From: Thalassovita taeanensis | Lineage (GTDB): Bacteria; Pseudomonadota; Alphaproteobacteria; Rhodobacterales; Rhodobacteraceae | Length of the DNA stretch: 64,000 nucleotides | Assembly: GCF_900110775.1 (NCBI RefSeq) | Contig: NZ_FOEP01000001.1 | Span: forward strand, 124,001-188,000 | Direction of reading: 5' to 3' | Shown here: positions 1 to 9,204 of the stretch, piece by piece | Position numbering within the stretch: the stretch's first letter is position 1 | How the letters are laid out: each line of letters begins with the position of its first letter | Made by a program: the position numbers and the translations under genes | Notes under the pieces: model-generated | What the model was told of the DNA's origin: nothing | Databases searched by the model: none | What the model saw: only the letters and a program-made list of their open reading frames with translations

Positions 1-2166
1 CTGGCGGACGGGATCGCGATCCTTGAAACCGCGACGGATACGCCCGAGCGGATCACCTTCAGCGAGAATTTTTCCTGCCCTGTCAGTGGCTTTACCATCC
101 CCGAGATCGAACCGAGGCTGTTTTCGTTCAACGCACCCTTCGGGGCCTGTCAGACCTGTGACGGCTTGGGGATGGAGTTGTTTTTCGACGAACGTCTGGT
201 CGTGCCCGATGCCGCGCTGAAGATCAGCGACGGTGCTTTGGCACCGTGGCGCAAGGGGAAAAGCCCGTATTTTCTGCAAACCATCGAAGCCATCGCAAAG
301 CATTACGAATTCGATAAAAACACCAAATGGAAAGACCTGCCGCCACATGTGCAGCAGGTGTTCCTGCGGGGGTCAGGCGAGGAAGAGATACAGTTTCGCT
401 ATGACGAGGGCGGGCGGGTCTATCAGGTCAGCCGGGTGTTCGAGGGCGTGATTCCGAATATGGAACGGCGGTATCGCGAGACGGATTCCAACTGGGTGCG
501 TGAGGAGTTCGAGCGCTATCAGAACAACCGGCCGTGCGGGGCGTGTGGCGGGTACCGGCTGCGCGAAGAGGCGCTGGCGGTCAAGATTGCCGGGCTGCAT
601 GTGGGGCAGGTCGTGCAGATGTCGATCCGCGAGGCGTTTGAGTGGTGCAAGACCGTCCCTGAACACCTGACCGCACAGAAAAACGAGATTGCGCGCGCGA
701 TCCTGAAGGAGATCAGGGAGCGGCTTGGGTTTCTGAATAACGTGGGATTAGAATACCTTACGATGTCACGTTCAAGTGGAACATTGAGCGGCGGCGAGAG
801 CCAGCGTATCCGCTTGGCCAGCCAGATCGGTTCGGGCCTGACGGGGGTGTTGTATGTGTTGGATGAGCCGTCCATCGGGTTGCACCAACGCGACAATGAC
901 CGGCTGTTACTGACGCTGAAGAACCTGCGCGATCAGGGGAATACGGTCATTGTAGTCGAGCATGACGAAGAAGCGATCCGCGAGGCGGACTATGTCTTTG
1001 ACATCGGGCCGGGGGCCGGGGTGCATGGCGGACAGGTGGTGGCCAAGGGCACGCCCGAGCAGATCATGGCCGACCCTGCCAGTCTGACCGGGCAGTATCT
1101 GAGCGGTACGCGGGAGATTGCGGTGCCGACCGAGCGGCGCAAGGGCAACAAGAAAAAGCTGACCGTGGTCAAGGCCAGCGGGAATAACCTTCGTGATGTA
1201 ACTGCTGAATTTCCCTTGGGAAAATTCGTTTGCGTGAGTGGTGTTTCGGGCGGGGGGAAATCGACGCTGACGATTGAAACGCTGTTCAAAACCGCCTCGA
1301 TGCGGCTGAACGGGGCGCGGCAGACGCCGGCGCCTTGTGAGACGATCAAGGGGTTGGAGCATCTGGACAAGGTGATCGACATTGATCAGCGCCCGATCGG
1401 ACGCACACCGCGGTCGAACCCGGCGACCTATACCGGGGCCTTTACCCCGATCCGCGATTGGTTCGCCGGGCTTCCTGAAGCAAAAGCAAGAGGTTACAAG
1501 CCGGGGCGTTTTAGTTTCAACGTCAAGGGCGGGCGCTGCGAGGCGTGTCAGGGTGACGGGGTGATCAAGATCGAGATGCATTTCCTGCCCGATGTCTATG
1601 TCACCTGCGAGACCTGCAAGGGCGCGCGATACAATCGTGAGACTTTGGAAATTCGCTTTAAGGGCAAGAGCATAGCGGACGTTCTTGATATGAATGTCGA
1701 AGACGCGCAGGAGTTTTTCAAGGCAGTGCCCAGCATCCGCGAAAAGATGGATGCGCTGATGCGGGTCGGGCTTGGCTATATCAAGGTCGGGCAGCAGGCC
1801 ACGACGCTGTCAGGCGGCGAGGCGCAGCGGGTCAAGCTGAGCAAGGAGCTGGCGCGCAGATCGACCGGGCGAACGCTGTATATTCTGGATGAGCCGACGA
1901 CGGGGCTGCATTTCGAAGATGTGCGTAAGCTATTGGAAGTGCTGCATGAATTGGTTGATCAGGGCAATACGGTTGTGGTGATCGAGCACAATCTGGACGT
2001 GATCAAAACCGCCGACTGGATCATCGATATCGGTCCTGAGGGCGGCGATGGCGGCGGCGAGATCGTGGCCGTGGGCACGCCGGAACAGGTGGCGGAAGAG
2101 CCGCGCAGCCATACCGGTCACTACCTCAAAGCGATGCTGTCTGGGCGCAAGGTGGCTGCTGAATAG
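1..2166 (+). CDS. uvrA: UvrABC excinuclease subunit A, 5'-truncated by the window edge
   Basis: UvrA is the damage-recognition ATPase of nucleotide excision repair. Frame 1 is open from base 1, so the gene enters from outside and about 230 N-terminal residues are missing compared with the usual ~940-950. Visible are a Cys pair of the insertion region (CGACGG), the ABC signature [11 protein letters not shown] with a downstream LDEPSIGLH Walker B, the second Walker [10 protein letters not shown], a zinc-finger pair CEACQGDG...CETCKG, the second signature [10 protein letters not shown] and [12 protein letters not shown]. The Walker A has Gly where many UvrA proteins have Ser, which I recall as common in alphaproteobacteria. 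The promoter and any LexA box lie outside the window. The gene is followed by an 11-bp repeat array and a hairpin terminator. Confidence 0.97.
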   Translation: MADGIAILETATDTPERITFSENFSCPVSGFTIPEIEPRLFSFNAPFGACQTCDGLGMELFFDERLVVPDAALKISDGALAPWRKGKSPYFLQTIEAIAKHYEFDKNTKWKDLPPHVQQVFLRGSGEEEIQFRYDEGGRVYQVSRVFEGVIPNMERRYRETDSNWVREEFERYQNNRPCGACGGYRLREEALAVKIAGLHVGQVVQMSIREAFEWCKTVPEHLTAQKNEIARAILKEIRERLGFLNNVGLEYLTMSRSSGTLSGGESQRIRLASQIGSGLTGVLYVLDEPSIGLHQRDNDRLLLTLKNLRDQGNTVIVVEHDEEAIREADYVFDIGPGAGVHGGQVVAKGTPEQIMADPASLTGQYLSGTREIAVPTERRKGNKKKLTVVKASGNNLRDVTAEFPLGKFVCVSGVSGGGKSTLTIETLFKTASMRLNGARQTPAPCETIKGLEHLDKVIDIDQRPIGRTPRSNPATYTGAFTPIRDWFAGLPEAKARGYKPGRFSFNVKGGRCEACQGDGVIKIEMHFLPDVYVTCETCKGARYNRETLEIRFKGKSIADVLDMNVEDAQEFFKAVPSIREKMDALMRVGLGYIKVGQQATTLSGGEAQRVKLSKELARRSTGRTLYILDEPTTGLHFEDVRKLLEVLHELVDQGNTVVVIEHNLDVIKTADWIIDIGPEGGDGGGEIVAVGTPEQVAEEPRSHTGHYLKAMLSGRKVAAE

Positions 2167-2180
2167 CGGTGTGTGATTTG

Positions 2181-2213
2181 CATGCACATCGCATGCACAT
2201 GACATGCATATGC
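2181..2213. repeat. Three tandem copies of an 11-bp repeat, CATGCACATnn
   Basis: Three units start at 2181, 2192 and 2203 (CATGCACATCG, CATGCACATGA, CATGCATATGC), exactly 11 bp apart, 15 bp downstream of the uvrA stop. The same unit with the same period recurs at 49094-49137. Spacing of about one helical turn suggests a row of protein-binding sites on one face of the DNA; this is inference. Confidence 0.75.
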
Positions 2214-2258
2214 CAAAGTCCGGCCGACCCGCGAGGCAAGCCGGTTGCGACCTGAAAA

Positions 2259-2289
2259 TCCCCCCGCGAGAAACCCGGCGGGGGGAGTT
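2259..2289. terminator. Bidirectional hairpin terminator between uvrA and the RTX gene
   Basis: Stem CCCCCCGC (2260-2267) pairs with GCGGGGGG (2278-2285) around a 10-nt loop. On the plus strand it is followed by AGTTTG, and on the minus strand by ATTTTC, so it can serve both convergent genes. Confidence 0.75.
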
Positions 2290-2301
2290 TGCTTTGTTTG
2301 A

Positions 2302-3804
2302 TCAGAACGAGAAGTCTGTGATGTCGAGGTCCAGCGCGTCGACCCCAAGCAAGGTGACGGTGTTGCCGGACCCGGCGTCGAGGCTGACGAGGGTATCCGC
2401 GCCAAACTGTGTGATCGCCACATCGCCGATCCCACCCAGACCAAGCGCCGAGAGGTCGAGCATGTCCACGCCTGCTTCGAAGTCGGTGATGGTGTCGGTG
2501 CCCGAGTTGGCGGCGAAGACGAACACATCGGCCCCCGCATCGCCGTGCATGACATCCCGACCGCGACCGCCGTCGATGGTGTCGGCGCCGGTGCCGCCCC
2601 AAAGCTGATCGTTGCCTTGACCGCCGGACAGGTTGTCGTCGTTCGCTCCGCCATACAGGCGGTCGTTGTTGTTGCCACCGTCGAGCGTGTCGTTGCCTTC
2701 ATTGCCCATCAGCTTGTCGTTGCCGCCTTCGCCGTAGATCGCATCCGCCGCGCTGCCGCCGCTGATGTTGTCTTTGCCGGAGCTGCCCATGATCGGGGCG
2801 GCGCTGAGGCCGAAGTCGGCCAGGTCGATATCCGCCAGATCGAAGTTTTCGATGGTGACGGTGTTGCCGCCGCCCAGATCAACCAGAACGTCGGCATCGA
2901 CCTGAGTCAGGGTCATATCGGCCATGCCGGTGACGCCAAGGGCCTGCACGTCGAAGCTGTCGACGCCGTTTTCGAAGTCGGTCACGGTGTCCTGGCCGCT
3001 GGTGGTGTTGAAGACAAAGACATCGGCACCGGAGCCACCGGTCAGCATGTCGGCGCCTGCGCCGCCTTCAAGAACGTCGTTGTCGGCACCACCGTCAAGC
3101 GTGTCGGCATCGCGGCCACCTGAGAGCGTATCATTGCCCACGCCACCATTCAGAACGTCGAGGTCATTGCCGCCGTTCAGCACGTCGTTATCGGCACCGC
3201 CATCCAGCGTGTCGTTGCCACCCGAGCCGATCAGGGTGTCATTGCCTGCGTCGCCCTGAATGGAATCGTCACCTGCGGCCCCGTTGATGATGTCGGCTCC
3301 GCCTGCTGCGGCGAAGACGTCGTTGCCATTGAGCAGGTTCAGATCGTCGGCGGCACTGGTGCCGGTGTCGGTATCGGCGCCATTTGTGAAGTTGAAAAGC
3401 GTCGCCTCGGTGACGGTGATCTGAGTTGTCAGCACGCCCGAATCCCAGTTGCCGCGCGACAGGGTGATTTCATAGTTGCCGGAGATGGATGCGGTCAGAA
3501 CATAGGAGGTTGTGCCGTCGACGACGCTGGCGTCGGAAATCATGCCGAAGGAATCAGCCACGTGGCCGGTTTCGGTGACCGCACCATTTGCGCCTTGGTA
3601 GTTGTTGAAATACAGGACTTGTTGGCCCTCGGGCACAATACCGGTTGCGGAGATGGTATAGCTTTGGCCAGCTTCGAGGTAGACCCAGACCTTGTCGCCA
3701 AAGTCGCCGATGGTCGAGGTGGCTTCAAATGTGTCGCCGACCGCCATGGTCTGGCTGGGTTGGTGAAAATAGTCAGAATCGCCGATTTCGTAAATGGTCG
3801 CCAT
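2302..3804 (-). CDS. RTX calcium-binding protein, predicted type I secreted
   Basis: A 500-residue acidic protein with no N-terminal signal peptide, as expected for type I secretion. Residues 1-140 form a beta-rich domain resembling bacterial pre-peptidase C-terminal domains ([17 protein letters not shown] near 39-55). Two blocks of glycine/aspartate nonapeptides (about 165-265 and 340-430, units such as GGNDTLDGG) would bind Ca2+ as beta-rolls. Each block ends in a serralysin-type motif, GADVFVFN...[12 protein letters not shown] and GADVFVFA...[12 protein letters not shown]. The C-terminus DITDFSF fits an ABC-exporter signal. No protease HExxH or other catalytic domain is visible, so it may be structural, adhesive or a surface-layer-like protein. 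The start is preceded by GAGGAAAACG. No exporter genes are in the window. Confidence 0.85.
   Translation of the reverse strand: MATIYEIGDSDYFHQPSQTMAVGDTFEATSTIGDFGDKVWVYLEAGQSYTISATGIVPEGQQVLYFNNYQGANGAVTETGHVADSFGMISDASVVDGTTSYVLTASISGNYEITLSRGNWDSGVLTTQITVTEATLFNFTNGADTDTGTSAADDLNLLNGNDVFAAAGGADIINGAAGDDSIQGDAGNDTLIGSGGNDTLDGGADNDVLNGGNDLDVLNGGVGNDTLSGGRDADTLDGGADNDVLEGGAGADMLTGGSGADVFVFNTTSGQDTVTDFENGVDSFDVQALGVTGMADMTLTQVDADVLVDLGGGNTVTIENFDLADIDLADFGLSAAPIMGSSGKDNISGGSAADAIYGEGGNDKLMGNEGNDTLDGGNNNDRLYGGANDDNLSGGQGNDQLWGGTGADTIDGGRGRDVMHGDAGADVFVFAANSGTDTITDFEAGVDMLDLSALGLGGIGDVAITQFGADTLVSLDAGSGNTVTLLGVDALDLDITDFSF
2515..3312 (-). repeat. DNA encoding two RTX nonapeptide repeat blocks
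   Basis: The DNA holds degenerate 27-bp units encoding GGxGxDxLx. Block 1 covers codons 165-265 (about 3010-3312) and block 2 codons 340-430 (about 2515-2787), separated by a non-repeat stretch of about 75 residues. The two blocks and their flanks look like an internal duplication. Confidence 0.8.
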
Positions 3805-4153
3805 TTTTATTCGTTTTCCTCGTTAACTGAACTGCGAAATGCAATTGAATATGAAAGGCCCAAGTGGGCCTCATTGGTGAAAATGAGACATGCGTGTGTG
3901 CCGCTCCGGTCGGGATGGAGTAGCGGCGGGTTTGGGCCGAAAATGGGCGAGCCGGGGATGGTTTGGTGGCGAAATACCGCAATTGCGGCGAAATGGATTT
4001 GAATTTTGGGGATATGCCGCGATTGCGCCAAAATTGGCGATCTTATGCGGAAAATGGCAGGTGACGGCGGGGGCAGGGCGTGCTTCGGGCGCGCGATCTG
4101 ATCGGGTTTGAGAAAAAGCCGCCCCGAAGGGCGGCTTTCGTGTGTCGGGCGCC
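3805..4153. other. Intergenic region upstream of the RTX gene
   Basis: These 349 bp hold no convincing gene. They contain the RTX promoter region, a perfect 12-bp palindrome CCGCAATTGCGG at 3977-3988, a related sequence CCGCGATTGCGC at 4017-4028 (40 bp away, near four helical turns), several GCGAAAT-type words, and the terminator at 4112-4139. The paired palindromes could be operators for the RTX gene; no regulator is recognised. Confidence 0.5.
4112..4139 (-). terminator. Rho-independent terminator after the 94-residue secreted protein gene
   Basis: Perfect stem AAAGCCGCCC (4115-4124) / GGGCGGCTTT (4129-4138) with loop CGAA. Read on the minus strand it ends in TTTTTCT, and it lies just downstream of the stop at 4154. 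Confidence 0.85.
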
Positions 4154-4438
4154 TTAGCGGGTGATGAAGCCGGTTTGGGTCTCGCTGCGGCGTTGGATCT
4201 TGAGCGAGTCCTGAAACTGCAACCGCCGCTGCACGTCCAGCATTGTGTTCAGTTGGACCTGTTCGCGGCTTCTGGTCTGCGTGCGGACCTTGGCGCGGAC
4301 CTGATCCTGCGACAGGCTTTGGGTGGCGTGGGTCGCGCCTTTCATGGCGCCAGCGCCGTTACCGCCATTCCCGGCCGATGCGGCGACGGGAAGGGCAACG
4401 AGGGCGGTGATCATCAGTGCTTTGAGTGTGTTGGTCAT
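4154..4438 (-). CDS. Small secreted protein of unknown function
   Basis: 94 residues. An N-terminal signal peptide is clear: a basic start, hydrophobic ALMITALVALPVA, then a likely cleavage after ASA near residue 22. The mature part starts with a glycine-rich GNGGNGAGAMKG and is otherwise polar, rich in Gln, Arg and Ser (QVRAKVRTQTRSREQVQ) and probably helical. The start follows an excellent ribosome binding site, AAGGAGG. I do not recognise the family. It has its own terminator and appears to be a single-gene unit; export to the periplasm is the only inference made. Confidence 0.7.
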   Translation of the reverse strand: MTNTLKALMITALVALPVAASAGNGGNGAGAMKGATHATQSLSQDQVRAKVRTQTRSREQVQLNTMLDVQRRLQFQDSLKIQRRSETQTGFITR

Positions 4439-4535
4439 AGCTTCCTCCTTGGAATAGTAATATATTCGGAGTTCGGCATATGAATTTCAAGGTCAGGGGG
4501 GCCGCTGAGCGGGGGGCCGCTCAGCGGGATTTGGC

Positions 4536-4739
4536 TTACTTCTTCATCGGGCAGGTGCTGATCCCGAAGATGGAGTAGAGCGGGCAGCTGCCCAGAAGGC
4601 CAGTGACCAGGGGGATGATCCCCAGCAGGAACAGCCCGCTGTAGCTGCCCTCTGGATAGAGGAAGTAACCAGCGATCAGCGCCAGACCGACGACCACGCG
4701 CAGAACGCGGTCGACGGTTCCTTCGTTTTTCGTGAACAT
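4536..4739 (-). CDS. DUF2892 (YgaP-like) small inner-membrane protein
   Basis: 67 residues with the pattern of the DUF2892 family: an N-terminal NEGTVDRVLRVVVGLAL, a first membrane helix to about residue 25, a short loop, a second helix (LFLLGIIPLVTGLLG) and a closing segment CPLYSIFGISTCPMKK with two cysteines. In rhodanese YgaP the same two-helix unit anchors the enzyme; here it stands alone. The role is unknown. The upstream minus-strand sequence contains TATAAT at 4752-4757, a possible -10 box. Confidence 0.8.
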   Translation of the reverse strand: MFTKNEGTVDRVLRVVVGLALIAGYFLYPEGSYSGLFLLGIIPLVTGLLGSCPLYSIFGISTCPMKK

Positions 4740-4751
4740 TTCGAATACCCC

Positions 4752-4757
4752 ATTATA
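4752..4757 (-). promoter_or_regulatory. Possible -10 box of the DUF2892 gene
   Basis: Minus-strand TATAAT lies about 13 bp upstream of the ATG at 4739. A good -35 hexamer is not seen at 16-18 bp spacing, so this is only a candidate. Confidence 0.35.
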
Positions 4758-4817
4758 TGCAAAAACAGTAATTTGATGCTACCGCAGGTAATGGGGGCGT
4801 GTCACGATTTTAGTGGT

Positions 4818-6749
4818 TTAGCCGCGGCCGCGTTTTTCGAACCGGGGCAGCATGGCAGAGAAGTCCATGCCTTTGCCGTTTTCGGCTTCGACGAACTGTT
4901 CATAGAGGGCGGCGGCGGCCTGACCCATCGGGGTGTCGGCATCAGCGGCCTCGGCGGCTTGCTGGCTGAGGCGCAGGTCCTTGAGCATCAGTTCAGCGGC
5001 GAAACCGGGTTTATAGTCGTTGTCGGCGGGCGATTGCGGGCCGATGCCGGGCGCGGGGCAATAGGCGTTCATCGACCAGCTGTAGCCCGACGAGGTCGAG
5101 ACCACATCGAACATCTTCTGCCGGTCGAGGCCGAGCTTGTCGGCAAGGGCGAAGGCCTCGCAGGTGGCGATCATGGTGACGCCGAGGATCATGTTGTTAC
5201 AGATCTTGGCGGCCTGACCGGCGCCCGCCTCGCCGCAATGCACGGCCTTCTGGCCCATGATGTCGAACAGCGGCTTGGCGGTGGCGAAGGCAGCATCGGA
5301 GCCACCGGCCATGAAGGTCAGCGTGCCGTTGATCGCGCCCACAGTGCCGCCCGAGACCGGGCCATCGACGAATTGCAGGCCAGCGGCGGTCGCCATTTCG
5401 GCGGCGGCGCGGGCGCTTTCGACATCGACGGTGGAGCAGTCGATCAGGGTGGCGCCGGGTTTCATCGCAGGGATCACCTGTGCCGCGACGCTGCGCAGGA
5501 TCGCGCCGTTGGGCAGCATGGTGATGACGACGTCGGCGGTTTTCACCGCGTCTTCGGCGGTGGCGGCGTTGGTGACGCCTTCGGCGGTGGTGCCTGCGGT
5601 GTCAAAGCCGGTGACGGTGTGGCCTGCTTTGGCCAGGTTGGTGGCCATGGGCGCGCCCATATTGCCCAAGCCGATGAATGCGATTTGCATGGTGGTGTCC
5701 TCCTCCAGTGTGAGTGTGTCTTTGCCGAGTGGCAGCAGCATTTGCGAGACGGCGACGGCCGGAAGGCTGTCGAGGCCATGTTTCCACTGCGGGTTGCGGT
5801 CTTTGTCGATGATGGCGGCGCGGACCCCTTCGAGGAAATCGCCGTGCTGCATCGCGCGGTAGGTGAAGCGGTATTCCAGTTCCAACGCGCGGCGGATATC
5901 GGCAGAGGGGCCGCGCAGGCGGTGGATGATTTCGATCGCGCAGGCCATCGACAGTGGCGAATTGCGGCGGATCGCCTTGAGGGCACTGGCGACGAATGCC
6001 AACTCGTCGGTGTCATCGCCGGGGGCGTTGAGGCTGTTGACGATGTCAGACAGGGTTTCGCCGCCAAAATACCGGTCGATCCAGTGCTGCATCTGCGGAT
6101 AGCTGCCTTGGGTGTCGGTATCGGCGGCGGCGGCCAGCGGGGCAGGGTCGCCGGTGGCGATCAGCGCCTGCATCAGGTCCTGCCAACGGTCACGGGGGAT
6201 CAGGTGGTCAGCAAAGCCCGCATAGACCGCATCGGCACCGTTCAGCCGTAGGCTGGTGGCGGCAAGGTATTCGCCCAGCCGCCCCGGCGCGCGCGCAAGC
6301 ACCAGCGAGCCGCCCACATCGGGCACAAGGCCAATGCCGGTTTCGGGCATCGAGATCACCGAATTTGTATCGACGATCCGGTGGCTGACATGACACCCCA
6401 AGCCAACGCCGCCGCCCATGACAAAGCCCTGCATGAAGCTGACGATGGGTTTGGGATACTCGGCCAGCTTGGCATTGAGCCTATATTCATCGGCCCAGAA
6501 ATTGCGGCCATAGGCATAATCGCCCGCCTTGCCGGTCTGATACAGCTGGGCGATGTCGCCGCCCGCGCAGAACGCCTTGTCGCCCTCAGCATCGAGGATC
6601 ACGAGGCGAACAGCCTCGTCTTTGGCCCATTGGTCGATCGCGGTTTCGATCGCCAGACACATGTCATAGCTGAGCGCGTTCAGCGCCTTGGCACGGGTCA
6701 GGGTGATGCGGCCGGCGTGGCCTTCGGTGCGGATGAAAACATCGCTCAT
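4818..6749 (-). CDS. mmsB: Fused 3-hydroxyisobutyryl-CoA hydrolase / 3-hydroxyisobutyrate dehydrogenase
   Basis: One open frame of 643 codons covers two successive valine-degradation enzymes. Residues 1-353 are a crotonase-fold hydrolase of the HIBCH type: oxyanion-loop GFVMGGGVGLGCH and the acidic pair in MPETGIGLVPDVGG (Glu136, Asp144). Residues 354-643 are a complete MmsB: Rossmann GLGNMG at 360-365, substrate-binding DGPVSGGTVGA and the Lys of GAGQAAKICNN near 525. Both lengths are normal for stand-alone enzymes, so only the stop between them is missing. A strong Shine-Dalgarno, GGAGGAGG, is still present before Met354 and is read as part of the hydrolase tail (LEEDTT), so MmsB may also be made alone. 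The 5' end overlaps the acyl-CoA dehydrogenase stop by 4 bp (ATGA). A single-base error at the lost stop is the main alternative to a true fusion. Confidence 0.9.
   Translation of the reverse strand: MSDVFIRTEGHAGRITLTRAKALNALSYDMCLAIETAIDQWAKDEAVRLVILDAEGDKAFCAGGDIAQLYQTGKAGDYAYGRNFWADEYRLNAKLAEYPKPIVSFMQGFVMGGGVGLGCHVSHRIVDTNSVISMPETGIGLVPDVGGSLVLARAPGRLGEYLAATSLRLNGADAVYAGFADHLIPRDRWQDLMQALIATGDPAPLAAAADTDTQGSYPQMQHWIDRYFGGETLSDIVNSLNAPGDDTDELAFVASALKAIRRNSPLSMACAIEIIHRLRGPSADIRRALELEYRFTYRAMQHGDFLEGVRAAIIDKDRNPQWKHGLDSLPAVAVSQMLLPLGKDTLTLEEDTTMQIAFIGLGNMGAPMATNLAKAGHTVTGFDTAGTTAEGVTNAATAEDAVKTADVVITMLPNGAILRSVAAQVIPAMKPGATLIDCSTVDVESARAAAEMATAAGLQFVDGPVSGGTVGAINGTLTFMAGGSDAAFATAKPLFDIMGQKAVHCGEAGAGQAAKICNNMILGVTMIATCEAFALADKLGLDRQKMFDVVSTSSGYSWSMNAYCPAPGIGPQSPADNDYKPGFAAELMLKDLRLSQQAAEAADADTPMGQAAAALYEQFVEAENGKGMDFSAMLPRFEKRGRG
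5688..5705 (-). promoter_or_regulatory. Internal ribosome binding site and ATG for MmsB
   Basis: Minus strand reads GGAGGAGGACACCACC then ATG (5688-5690). The purine run and spacing are as good as at any start in the window, and the following protein begins exactly where stand-alone MmsB proteins begin. It marks the ancestral start of the dehydrogenase inside the fused frame (4818-5690). Confidence 0.7.
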
Positions 6750-7891
6750 GTGCGGTCACTCAGCAATTGGCGCGATACGATCATGCGCATGATTTCATTG
6801 GTGCCTTCGAGGATTTCATGCACCCGCAGGTCACGCACCAGCTTTTCGATGCCATAGTCGGCCAGATAGCCATAGCCGCCGTGCAGTTGCAGGCATTGGT
6901 TGACGATGCGGCTGCCGACCTCGGTGACAAAGGTTTTCGCCATGGCGCAGAATTGCGTGGCGTCGGGCGTGCCCTGATCCAGCTTCCACGCGGCCTGACG
7001 CAGGAAGATGCGCGCGGCTTGCAGCTCGATCTCCATATCCGCGAGGCGGAATTGCAGCGCCTGAAACTGGTCGATGGATTTTCCGAAGGCCTTGCGCTCG
7101 CCCATATATTGCAGTGTGGTATTCAGCGCCGCCTGCGCCGCCCCCAGCGAGCAGGCCGAGATATTGAGCCGCCCGCCGTCCAACCCCTTCATCGCGTATT
7201 TGAAGCCTTCCCCCTCGTCGCCAACCAGATTGCTGGCGGGGATCTTGCAGTCGTCGAATTGCACCTGCCGGGTGGGTTGGCTGCGCCAGCCCATCTTGTC
7301 TTCGAGCCCGCCAAAGCTGAGCCCCTCGGTGCCATCCTCGACCACGACGGTGGAAATGCCCTTGGGGCCGTCGTCGCCGGTGCGGCACATCACGACATAG
7401 GCGTCGGAATATCCGCCGCCCGAGATGAACGCCTTGGTGCCGGTCAGCGCATAGCCTTCGTTGCTGCGGGTGGCGCGGGTTTTCAGCGCGGCGGCGTCAG
7501 AACCGGCGCCGGGTTCGGTCAGGCAATAGGACAGGACCGTGTCCATGCTGATCGCCGGGGTCAGGAAGCGGGCCTTGATGTCGTCACTGCCAAAGGCGTC
7601 AAGCATCTTGGCGCACATGTTGTGGATCGACAGAAACGCCGCGACCGAGGGGCAGGACATGCTGAGCGCCTCGAAGATCAGGGTGGCGTCAAGCCGGTTG
7701 AGGCCCGCGCCGCCGCTGTCTTCGGACACGTATATGCCGCCAAACCCAAGCGCGCCAATCTCGGGCCACAGCTCTTTGGGGATGATGCCTGCGGCTTCCC
7801 AGGCGCGGGCGTTGGGGGCGATACGTTCTTCGCCAAAGGCGCGGGCCATGTCGAAAATGGCGGTTTGTTCTTCGGTCAGTGCGAAATCCAT
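6746..7891 (-). CDS. Acyl-CoA dehydrogenase, probably isobutyryl-CoA dehydrogenase
   Basis: 381 residues. It is an FAD flavoenzyme that would oxidise isobutyryl-CoA to methacrylyl-CoA. Visible are MDFALTEEQTAIFDMAR at the N-terminus, the flavin motif YCLTEPGAGSDAA, the GLDGGRLNISA helix, the HGGYGYL loop and the C-terminal EILEGTNEIMRMI, whose Glu is the expected base in this subfamily. I chose the ATG at 7891 because GGGAGGAG stands just upstream; 25 extra codons to 7966 look non-homologous. The substrate is inferred from its position directly before the hydroxyisobutyryl-CoA hydrolase (4-bp overlap) and near mmsA. Confidence 0.9.
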   Translation of the reverse strand: MDFALTEEQTAIFDMARAFGEERIAPNARAWEAAGIIPKELWPEIGALGFGGIYVSEDSGGAGLNRLDATLIFEALSMSCPSVAAFLSIHNMCAKMLDAFGSDDIKARFLTPAISMDTVLSYCLTEPGAGSDAAALKTRATRSNEGYALTGTKAFISGGGYSDAYVVMCRTGDDGPKGISTVVVEDGTEGLSFGGLEDKMGWRSQPTRQVQFDDCKIPASNLVGDEGEGFKYAMKGLDGGRLNISACSLGAAQAALNTTLQYMGERKAFGKSIDQFQALQFRLADMEIELQAARIFLRQAAWKLDQGTPDATQFCAMAKTFVTEVGSRIVNQCLQLHGGYGYLADYGIEKLVRDLRVHEILEGTNEIMRMIVSRQLLSDRT

Positions 7892-7975
7892 GAGGCTCCT
7901 CCCAGAGCAGTGCGGGGTCGGATGATGAGATGAAGGCCGGTTCGCCAGCAACGGCAGACAGGCCATGAATGGGGA

Positions 7976-9109
7976 TCAAAGATCGGCGTGAAACTCCTCG
8001 ATCAGATGTTTGACCACGGCGCCAAGCGCGGCTTGCGATGTGTCGCCCGCATGCACAGCGTCCTGATAAATGCGGCGCTGCTGATCGGCAGAGGTACCGG
8101 TGGCCAGAATATTGCGCATGTTCTCGATCTCGGGCCGGGTGCCAAGCGCGTCGGCATCCTCGGCGACCAGTTCGATCAGGTTGTCGATCAGGGCTTCAAA
8201 TGGGGTGATCGCGCGGGCGCCGAAATCAATCAACCCGCCGGTCAGACCATAGCGCTGCGCCCGCCAGCGGTTTTCCGATAGCAGGAAGTTGTCATACAGC
8301 CGCCAGCGCTGGTTTTTCTGGCTCAGCCGCCACAGCATCCGGGTCAGGGCCTGAACCAGCGCGGCAAGGGTCAGCGCGGTCTCAAGCCGGGGCGAGACAT
8401 CGCAGATCCGGGTTTCGATGGTGGGAAACCGGGCCGAGGGCCGCAGATCCCACCAGATTTTCGAACTGTCCTCGATCAACTTCAGATCGATCAGGGTCTG
8501 AACCGACCGCTCATAGCTGCCCCAACTGTCGAATTGCGGCGGCAGACCGGTGCGGGGCAGATTGTCGAACACGGTCAGGCGATAGCACGACAGGCCGGTA
8601 TCCTCGCCCTGCCAGAACGGCGAGGAACAGCTGAGTGCCAGCAGATGCGGCAGGAAATACCGCAGCTGGTTCATCAGGTCGATACGCTGATCAGGGGCGG
8701 GGACACCGACATGAACATGCATGCCGCAGATCAGCATCCGCCGCACCACGCCCGCCAGATCACCACGCAGATGATTGTAACGGTCCTTGTCGGTGTGATG
8801 CTGATCGCGCCAGTCGGAAAACGGATGGCAAGAGGCGGCAATGGGCGCAAGGTTGAAGTCGCGCGCAATCTCCGCCACGGTCGAGCGCAGGCGCTTCAGA
8901 TCGTCGCGCGCTTCGGCAACATCAGCGCAGACGCGCGTGCCGATTTCGACCTGACATTGCAGAAATTCCGGACTGAACTGACCTTGCAGGGCCGCCCCGC
9001 ACCGCTGCATCAGGGCTTCTGGCGCAGGGGCCAGATCAAGCGTATCCAGATCGACAAGCAGATATTCCTCTTCCACGCCGAGGGTGAAATCGGGCTGAGC
9101 TGTGGGCAT
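7976..9109 (-). CDS. Carboxylate-amine ligase, GCS2 / YbdK family
   Basis: 377 residues of the glutamate-cysteine ligase 2 superfamily. The N-terminal [19 protein letters not shown] is the family signature; [27 protein letters not shown] and [17 protein letters not shown] supply the ATP and metal-binding acids and histidines. E. coli YbdK has weak glutamate-cysteine ligase activity in vitro, but the cellular substrate of these homologues is unknown. The ATG at 9109 is chosen for its AGGGAGGA site; the upstream frame runs into repeat sequence. It sits between mmsA and the acyl-CoA dehydrogenase, an odd place with no clear link to valine breakdown. Confidence 0.85.
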   Translation of the reverse strand: MPTAQPDFTLGVEEEYLLVDLDTLDLAPAPEALMQRCGAALQGQFSPEFLQCQVEIGTRVCADVAEARDDLKRLRSTVAEIARDFNLAPIAASCHPFSDWRDQHHTDKDRYNHLRGDLAGVVRRMLICGMHVHVGVPAPDQRIDLMNQLRYFLPHLLALSCSSPFWQGEDTGLSCYRLTVFDNLPRTGLPPQFDSWGSYERSVQTLIDLKLIEDSSKIWWDLRPSARFPTIETRICDVSPRLETALTLAALVQALTRMLWRLSQKNQRWRLYDNFLLSENRWRAQRYGLTGGLIDFGARAITPFEALIDNLIELVAEDADALGTRPEIENMRNILATGTSADQQRRIYQDAVHAGDTSQAALGAVVKHLIEEFHADL

Positions 9110-9204
9110 GACAATCCTCCCTGACAATGCTTGATGACCTGATGACTTCAGCATATTTGTCGCCGCCTCGGCAACCGGCACCGGCTGGACCCGACCTGTT
9201 TGCC

